Origin: Opitutales bacterium
GTDB lineage: Bacteria; Verrucomicrobiota; Verrucomicrobiia; Opitutales; UBA2995
DNA length: 48,143 bases
NCBI GenBank assembly: GCA_022824405.1
Contig: JAJDZZ010000088.1
Span: 1 to 48,143, forward strand
Reading direction: 5' to 3'
In this document: positions 42,858 through 48,143 of the stretch, piece after piece
How positions within the stretch are numbered: the first letter of the stretch is position 1
Layout: each line of letters opens with the position of its first letter
The notes under the pieces: generated by a model
The model's database searches: none
What the model was told of the DNA's origin: nothing
Seen by the model: only the letters and a program-made list of their open reading frames with translations
Made by a program: the position numbers and the translations under genes

Positions 42858-42903
42858 ATTCCTCATTCCTCATTCCACATTCCTAATTGGCGCCTTGGCG
42901 CCT
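42858..42903 (-). repeat. Family A repeat overlapping the SGNH hydrolase 3' end
   Basis: On the minus strand GGCGCC-AA-GGCGCC (core 42889-42902) leads into AATTAGG and AATGAGG-like units. The core supplies the last codons of the SGNH hydrolase gene and the tail supplies its TAG stop. Confidence 0.85.
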
Positions 42904-43593
42904 CAGGGCCTTCCGAATGTGTTCGGCCACGATTCCGGCCAGCTCGAGATTGGCAGACGGCCGGAAGTGCACGTTGTTCGGTAGAAGCAGTGCTTCCATT
43001 CGCGGCAGGACGAAGCCGTGAAGGTCGTTTATGATGATGCCGTTCTCCTCCATGATTTTCACGGCCACCCCATTATACTTGGCCGGCTGATCCGCTCTGC
43101 GAAGCGGACCTCCAGGTTTGTCCGGATAGGGAGTGGTGGTGGCGAAAATGAGCTCGGCCCCACTGGCCTTCAACTTGCGGACGATGACTTTGAGATTGGC
43201 TTCGTATTGCCTGATATCCGATTGTTGCGGATGGGCCGGGTCGGTACTGTTGCGACCCGTTTCCGGATGCACGTGCTTCAGGTCGTGCAAACCGAAGTTG
43301 AAATGGATGAGGTCGAAATCGCCCAAAGCCAGCCACTCATCAATCATTTGCACGCCCTTCCTGGTCCCCTCGCAATTGATCCACCCTCCCCCATCGTTGA
43401 GAGGCCGCCGTATGTCTACCTCCCCCCGGAGCATGCCCTGCAAGACGGGAGTATACCCCAGGGAAATGGAATCGCCGATGATCAGGACCTGGGGAAGGTC
43501 TTCTTTATCATCCTTTGCCTGGAGCAGGTTAAGGCCCAGGAAGAAAAAGAGCGCCAAGAGACAACGCACCAGTAATTCAAGTTTTGTTTTCAT
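42883..43593 (-). CDS. Exported SGNH/GDSL hydrolase
   Basis: This 236-residue exported SGNH hydrolase has a signal peptide (LLVRCLLALFFFLGLNLLQA), block I GDSISLGY with Ser42, block III FGLHD (His in place of the Asn of GxND) and a late NNVHF, where the usual DxxH is NxxH. The catalytic Asp is therefore replaced by Asn. Family members deacetylate sugars such as rhamnogalacturonan or xylan, which fits the sulfatase/esterase neighbourhood. ATG at 43593 is preferred over the TTG-type start at 43608. The C-terminus LRRQGAN and the TAG stop are encoded by a family A repeat. Confidence 0.87.
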   Translation of the reverse strand: MKTKLELLVRCLLALFFFLGLNLLQAKDDKEDLPQVLIIGDSISLGYTPVLQGMLRGEVDIRRPLNDGGGWINCEGTRKGVQMIDEWLALGDFDLIHFNFGLHDLKHVHPETGRNSTDPAHPQQSDIRQYEANLKVIVRKLKASGAELIFATTTPYPDKPGGPLRRADQPAKYNGVAVKIMEENGIIINDLHGFVLPRMEALLLPNNVHFRPSANLELAGIVAEHIRKALRRQGAN

Positions 43594-43602
43594 AATTTTA
43601 AG

Positions 43603-43633
43603 AACCACGGATTACACGGATGAGCACAGATCA
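43603..43633 (+). repeat. Family C dispersed repeat, copy 3
   Basis: It is the same as the 42682 copy and directly abuts the family E copy at 43636-43699. The E-then-C order at 26586-26685 is the mirror image. Confidence 0.65.
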
Positions 43634-43635
43634 GG

Positions 43636-43699
43636 AATTTAACAACGCTTCCTTTGGTCGCTTGATCCGGCTTCGCCGGAACAGGATCGCTTCGCGAGC
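43636..43699 (-). repeat. Family E dispersed repeat, copy 2 (inverted)
   Basis: On the minus strand it begins GCTCGCGAAGCGATCCTG and ends GCGTTGTTAAATT, matching 26586-26650. The two copies lie about 17 kb apart in opposite orientation. Confidence 0.75.
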
Positions 43700-43857
43700 A
43701 GGATTTTTTAAATAATTTCCTGTTGCCGTCCTGTCACGCGGTAGACCTTCAAGGCGAAGGAGAAGGCATCCAGCAGCAAAGCGGCGATGTTTTAGGATTA
43801 CCAAGGATGGAAGAATTAGAAATGGACTCTCACCAAGATTCCCAATTCCCAAGTCGT

Positions 43858-44115
43858 TCATACAGTCCTGCGTTGGCGGATACGGGCCACAGCCTCCTCC
43901 ACTACAAGTTCATCCTCTTCTTCAAGCTTAGGGAGAGCATAGCCAGTTCTTAGCAATTTCCTGACCCTGGCAGCAGTCAGGGGCCTGCGCTTGCGCATGA
44001 CTATCAGGCCATTGCTGCAGCCGACTTCCAACTTATCCCCGGGCCTAATCCGGGCCATTTCCCGAATCGCAGCCGGAATAACCGTCTGTCCTTTGCTCGA
44101 CACTGTTGTAAGCAT
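43858..44115 (-). CDS. AbrB/MazE-type antitoxin (SpoVT-AbrB domain)
   Basis: The 85-residue protein has an N-terminal SpoVT-AbrB swapped-hairpin DNA-binding domain (TTVSSKGQTVIPAAIREMAR, PGDKLEVGCSNGLIVM) and a C-terminal segment expected to bind a toxin (EEEDELVVEEAVARIRQRR). No recognisable toxin follows. The 76-codon frame at 43631-43861 starts at ATGA on the antitoxin stop, but its protein contains no PIN or MazF signature and lies over repeats. The toxin has probably been lost or replaced. It lies 68 bases upstream of the regulator's 3' end. Confidence 0.85.
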   Translation of the reverse strand: MLTTVSSKGQTVIPAAIREMARIRPGDKLEVGCSNGLIVMRKRRPLTAARVRKLLRTGYALPKLEEEDELVVEEAVARIRQRRTV

Positions 44116-44183
44116 AATGTAAAATCAGTCTTACTTAATAAGGGGTCAAGGGGAAGGTTAAATCCAGCTAGCCGGACGTCTGA

Positions 44184-47100
44184 CTAGACTGATTGATCCA
44201 GCAGGCTGGGTTCCTCGACTGCACGTTTCCCTTCCTTCAGATGGCGGTACTCGGAAGGGGTTACCCCAAACTCCTCTTTAAAGATTTTCCCGAAATGGCT
44301 CAAGCCCTCAATGCCCACTTGTTCCATGGCTTGGCTTACATTGTAGTTTCCCGATTTAAGCAACTGTGCGGCCCGTTTCAGACGCATGGAACGGATAAAT
44401 TTATAGGGTGCTTCGCCCACCGTGGCTTTCATCTTACGGTAAAGCGAAGCTCGGGCCACACCCATTTTTCGCGAAAAGGTATCCACGTCGAAATCCTCGT
44501 CACGCATGTGCCTCTGCACGATAGCGATGGCCTTGCGCAGGAATTGTTCGTCCAAGGGAGTAACCGTGATTTCCTCCGGCTGTATGATAATCTGTCGAGT
44601 AAATCGCTCACGTAGCAGGCGGCGCGATTCGAGCAGGCTGTGGATGCGGGCTTTGAGCAGCTCGATATTGACCGGCTTGGAGAAGTAATCGTCCGCGCCA
44701 TGTTCAATTCCCTTGATGCGAAACTCGTCCGACCGTCGCGCCGTCAGCATCAGGATCGGGATATGACTCGTCTCTTTATCCGTCCTCAGAAGTGAGCACA
44801 TTTTCAGGCCGTCCATAACCGGCATCATCAAATCGGCCAGAATCAGATCGGGATGAAATTCTTTCGCCGCATCAAAGCCTTCCCGACCATTTTCAGCAGT
44901 CAGAATCTTGTATTGCTCCGATAATTCCGTTTCCAGAAATTCGCGGATGTCGGCATTGTCATCCACGACGAGCACACTGGTTGGAACTGCCTCAACCGCG
45001 TTATCATCCATGGCGTCCGAAATTTCATCCTCATCCGGTTCGAGCGGCTTGGCCACGAAGCTGGAAACCGGTTCAGACGAGGAATCTCCCTCCACCAGGG
45101 GAAGGTATACGGTAAAACGCGTCCCGGGATGACGGTCCTTCCACGTATCGATGGGACTCTCCACATCGATCGCACCGCCCCACAAATTCACCAGTTCAAA
45201 GGTATAGGCCAAACCGATGCCGGAGCCCACGTAATCCTTTTGGTGATCCTTTTCCCGGTAGAAGGGTTTGAAAATCATTTCCTGGCGTTCGGGTGCAATC
45301 CCGATGCCGCTGTCCTCGACGACCAGCCGTAGCCATGGGCTTCCTTCATTTCCGGCATTAAAGGCTTCTTTCAGGAAACTTCCTCGGGGACCCTTTTCTT
45401 CTATGTCGATCCTGACCGCCAATTCACCTGATTGAGGCGTGTATTTGATGGCATTGGAAATCAGGTTGGTGACGATGTGCTGAAGTTTGTCCGGATCAAA
45501 GCAGCAGATCCGGTGCTCGGAGCGCGTGTTAAGCTGGAATTGCTGCGCCTTCCTTTCCCACAGGTTGGTGTGGGCGTAAATCACATCCTTCAGGAACAGG
45601 ATCAAATCGGACCGCACCGGTTCGTATTTAAGCTTGCCCAGCTCCACCTTGCGGAATTCCAACAGTTGGTTAACCAGAGCCAACATTCGGCGGGCATTGC
45701 GATAGACCATGTCCAGACTGCCCTTCAATGGGTCGGCCGATTTCTTTTTCATCATGCTTTCCAGGGGGCCGATAATGGCCGAAAGCGGTGTCCGCAGCTC
45801 GTGGGAAATGTTGGTAAAGAAATCGATTTTAAATTCCTCGATGGCGATGAGGTGCTTCACCCGCATTCTCTCCAGAAGCAGGGCAATGCCAACGATGGCG
45901 CCGAAGCCCACCAGCATCAGCAGGATAAACCAGGGTTGCTTCCATAGAAATGGAGTGACCGAAAAGGCGAAAACAGCAGGCGTCGGATCGACATTCCAAT
46001 CCAAATCGCGCGCCCGAACTTCAAACACGTAGTCTCCCGATTCCAAAGACTCCAACAGAACTTGGGATTCCATTTGGTATGACGACCAGGGCCCCTGATT
46101 AATCCTGTAAGAGTAATGCAGGTTTGAAGGGGAAGTGTCTGACCAAACGTCCATCCCGGACCAACTGATCAAGGCATTTCCTGATTCAATAATCGATGGT
46201 TCACCGTGTACGATATCAGTATCCGGCGCCTGATTGCCCGCCGAGTACCTGATCGTCATGAACGGCTCGTCCCTGAATACCTCGAATGGAGATGAGTTCT
46301 TGTGCCATACATCACTTGCGATATTGATCCAGAGTGAGCCATCCTTCGAACTCACCAGCCTGCATTTGTTACGCACGAATTGCAGTTCCGGTAGCCGGGC
46401 ATGGGTAAACCAGGTTTTCCCATCAAAGCGACTCAGGCCTTCATTGGTAGCCACCCAGACATCCGCACTCTCTTTCAAAGCGAGCATCGCTGCCGGCTTA
46501 TCGCCTCGAATGTTCGAAGGGAGTGTATGCCACTTCCACTTGCCATCCACCCATTGGGATACGCCCGTACGCCAAGCCAGAACCCAAAGGTTTCCGGCTT
46601 TGTCGACGGACAGGTTATCGACCCAGTTGCCGACGAATTCTTCTCCTACCGGTTCAGCCCGCTGTGGTCCTTCCTTTACGAGCAAAGTCGATGCGTTACA
46701 CATCCACAATTTCTGGTCGAGCGTTTGTGCAATCTGGTGAATTCCCTTGGGAACCGTTGGAGGGTAGTCATAGGAGAATTCAACCTTTCCCTCCTCTACC
46801 CAGTATTTGAGCAAGCCACCATTGTAGTCATCGCTATTCGGCTCCGGAAAATCGGAACCAAAATACAGAACCTTATCCGTCCCTTCGTGCACCGCATGGT
46901 AGGCAATGGTGGGAGCAAATTCTTCATGAACGTTTCTCGACCAGAATCCATCCCCGTACCAGCAAACAGCGGCCAATCCATTGTGACTGCCACTTGCCCA
47001 AATCAAGCCGTCTTCGGTAACAACCATTCGGATGGGCCGATCGATTACGCCATCGGAATCATCATATGCTATCCAACTATCGTCTCTGGGATCGAAGCGG

Positions 47101-47963
47101 ACGATCTGTTTGTTTTGTGAAATAAACCAGTCTCTTCCTTCTCCATCCTGGCATTGGAAATTCAGTTCATTGAAGGAAATCCACTTGGTAGACGAGACAT
47201 CGAAGCGGTAGGTCTTATCCGTATACCCACCTAATATCAACGTGTCCTCATCAAATGGATACATAAAGGAAAACCAGGTGGCAAATTCTCCCATGTCGTG
47301 AAAAATCCATTCATTATTCCGGTACTCGGCTATCAAGGTCTGGGTAACTACCCACAAGGTTCCATCCTTGCGCTCAAGGATATAGCGTTGAACAGTCGGA
47401 CCAAAACCCGACCAGCTTCCAAGCACATCCGTCACCGTATTGCCTTCAACCTGTCGCAAGGCATGAAGATCGCTGTTGGCCGAGATCCAGATCCGACCCC
47501 CGCTACCTTCGGTAAACTCAACGATGAAATCCGTGGACTTCACAGCGCGCGTCACTATTCGAAATGGATCTCCTTGAGGGAGCCCTGTCTCGCTATCCAA
47601 ATCGATCCGGAGGATTTCACGACGTGTAATCTCACTCAGCCAAAGCCGGTTGGACCGGTCGATCATCAAGGATGAAAAGGAATTGGATTCCAGTTCCACC
47701 TTCGTGGCTCGATTTCCCTCGACCCGGAATAATCCGCTGCGGGAGGCAATCCAGATGCTGCCATCAGCGGCCTCGGCAATACGACTGCTGGATGAATAGC
47801 TGTACAGTTCATTTTCAATTTCAAACAGGCGCGTCCACTCACCATCCTTCAGACAAGCTCCGAATTGCTTGGTCACGCAATAGACGATCCCATTGCCGGC
47901 GACGTATATGGCGGTGGTATTATGTTCTTCCCAGCCGGCGTCCTTATACAGGTACGGGGTCAC
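44184..47963 (-). CDS. Hybrid two-component system regulator (HTCS), 5' end truncated by IS
   Basis: This frame of 1259 codons reads in order as follows: beta-propeller sensor repeats (ReG_prop type, residues about 1-560), Y_Y_Y domain (about 580-660), membrane helix at about 669-690, histidine kinase with NISHELRTP (His721) and N/G boxes (NAIKYTPQSG, VEDSGIGIAP, GSGIGLAY), receiver with Asp1044 in ILADLMMPVMDG, and AraC-type helix-turn-helix at about 1150-1245. Such HTCSs sense oligosaccharides and regulate glycan genes. The listed GTG start is only the first in-frame start. Homologous sequence (GGIVAYDGYAVTPY) continues upstream to 48003, where the coding sequence stops at an insertion-element end. 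The signal peptide and first propeller blades are therefore missing. Confidence 0.88.
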   Translation of the reverse strand: MTPYLYKDAGWEEHNTTAIYVAGNGIVYCVTKQFGACLKDGEWTRLFEIENELYSYSSSSRIAEAADGSIWIASRSGLFRVEGNRATKVELESNSFSSLMIDRSNRLWLSEITRREILRIDLDSETGLPQGDPFRIVTRAVKSTDFIVEFTEGSGGRIWISANSDLHALRQVEGNTVTDVLGSWSGFGPTVQRYILERKDGTLWVVTQTLIAEYRNNEWIFHDMGEFATWFSFMYPFDEDTLILGGYTDKTYRFDVSSTKWISFNELNFQCQDGEGRDWFISQNKQIVRFDPRDDSWIAYDDSDGVIDRPIRMVVTEDGLIWASGSHNGLAAVCWYGDGFWSRNVHEEFAPTIAYHAVHEGTDKVLYFGSDFPEPNSDDYNGGLLKYWVEEGKVEFSYDYPPTVPKGIHQIAQTLDQKLWMCNASTLLVKEGPQRAEPVGEEFVGNWVDNLSVDKAGNLWVLAWRTGVSQWVDGKWKWHTLPSNIRGDKPAAMLALKESADVWVATNEGLSRFDGKTWFTHARLPELQFVRNKCRLVSSKDGSLWINIASDVWHKNSSPFEVFRDEPFMTIRYSAGNQAPDTDIVHGEPSIIESGNALISWSGMDVWSDTSPSNLHYSYRINQGPWSSYQMESQVLLESLESGDYVFEVRARDLDWNVDPTPAVFAFSVTPFLWKQPWFILLMLVGFGAIVGIALLLERMRVKHLIAIEEFKIDFFTNISHELRTPLSAIIGPLESMMKKKSADPLKGSLDMVYRNARRMLALVNQLLEFRKVELGKLKYEPVRSDLILFLKDVIYAHTNLWERKAQQFQLNTRSEHRICCFDPDKLQHIVTNLISNAIKYTPQSGELAVRIDIEEKGPRGSFLKEAFNAGNEGSPWLRLVVEDSGIGIAPERQEMIFKPFYREKDHQKDYVGSGIGLAYTFELVNLWGGAIDVESPIDTWKDRHPGTRFTVYLPLVEGDSSSEPVSSFVAKPLEPDEDEISDAMDDNAVEAVPTSVLVVDDNADIREFLETELSEQYKILTAENGREGFDAAKEFHPDLILADLMMPVMDGLKMCSLLRTDKETSHIPILMLTARRSDEFRIKGIEHGADDYFSKPVNIELLKARIHSLLESRRLLRERFTRQIIIQPEEITVTPLDEQFLRKAIAIVQRHMRDEDFDVDTFSRKMGVARASLYRKMKATVGEAPYKFIRSMRLKRAAQLLKSGNYNVSQAMEQVGIEGLSHFGKIFKEEFGVTPSEYRHLKEGKRAVEEPSLLDQSV

Positions 47964-48003
47964 CGCATAGCCATCGTAGGCGACAATCCCCCCATGGACG
48001 GCC

Positions 48004-48143
48004 TGTCAATGGCGGTTTAAAATTGACCCAGTACGGGCGGTTTAAAATTGACCCACCCTTAGGCAGAGAGATCACGGTTGTTGATAGGTTGATTGAGTTA
48101 GGTTGTTGATGTTTGTGGTGATGCCTGCCAGGCGCTTTTCTTT
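48004..48143. mobile_element. IS21-family-like element end (partial)
   Basis: The element begins TGTCAATGGCGGTTTAAAAT and carries two copies of a 20-bp terminal repeat (48011-48030 and 48036-48055, 25 bases apart; it starts GGCGGTTTAAAATTGACC). Multiple terminal repeats of this kind are characteristic of IS21-family ends. The insertion point directly follows regulator coding sequence. The istA/istB genes would lie beyond the window; no ORF is identified here. Confidence 0.6.

Noticed and set aside
43631-43861. 76-codon ORF coupled to AbrB as a PIN toxin
   Set aside because: No acidic PIN residues and the frame crosses a family E repeat; reported only as a possible remnant.

Overview
The window reads as a chromosomal segment of a Gram-negative member of the PVC group, most likely Verrucomicrobiota class Opitutae. 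The main evidence is a MoxR/DUF58/BatA/DUF4175/DUF4159 operon, an Opitutae-style TonB receptor (plug opening with LSPFEVSVEGDQGY and a C-terminal Trp), and a 'Pirellula/Verrucomicrobium-type' haem-binding protein next to a DUF1080 protein, a sulfatase and a TIM-barrel epimerase. Taxonomy is inferred from gene content only.

Layout. 1-416 is a repeat-rich spacer. 417-944 is mogA. 1087-12817 is a tight seven-gene plus-strand operon: a MoxR AAA+ ATPase, three von Willebrand A-type proteins with intact MIDAS motifs, a large DUF4175-like coiled-coil membrane protein, a HEAT-like exported protein and a DUF4159 protein. 12852-15716 (minus) is the potassium uptake pair trkA-trkH. After a repeat-filled gap come purE (plus), a TonB receptor (minus) and the minus-strand block tyrA-aroA-cmk. 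22474-24912 (plus) carries an FGE-fold membrane protein, a 45-residue membrane protein and an NADPH-dependent FMN reductase. 24931-28172 (minus) holds a 2-hydroxyacid dehydrogenase, msrA, thpR and an arsC-type arsenate reductase.

28347-33396 (plus) is a FecI-type sigma factor, a FecR-type anti-sigma factor and a TonB receptor with an STN signalling domain, which is a complete trans-envelope signalling set. 33640-43593 looks like a sulfated-carbohydrate degradation neighbourhood: Cys-type sulfatase, sugar epimerase, 7Fe ferredoxin, DUF1080 protein, c-type haem protein, prolyl-oligopeptidase-like esterase and SGNH hydrolase. An orphan AbrB-type antitoxin and a hybrid two-component regulator (propeller, histidine kinase, receiver, AraC) follow. 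The regulator is cut at its 5' end by what looks like an IS21-family element that runs off the right edge.

The most unusual signals are not ordinary genes. (1) At least two dispersed intergenic repeat families (here called A and D) keep a conserved shell but swap the sequence of their palindromic stem with base pairing preserved. Family A copies also supply stop codons or terminal codons to genes. (2) A run of ten A's joins the DUF1080 ORF to a haem-protein ORF that has no signal peptide, suggesting slippage, a recent frameshift or an assembly error. (3) A 215-bp element has about 45-bp imperfect terminal inverted repeats with a family A copy inside. (4) The second TonB receptor carries a second, internal signal-peptide-like segment after its STN domain. 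No CRISPR array, rRNA or tRNA was recognised.
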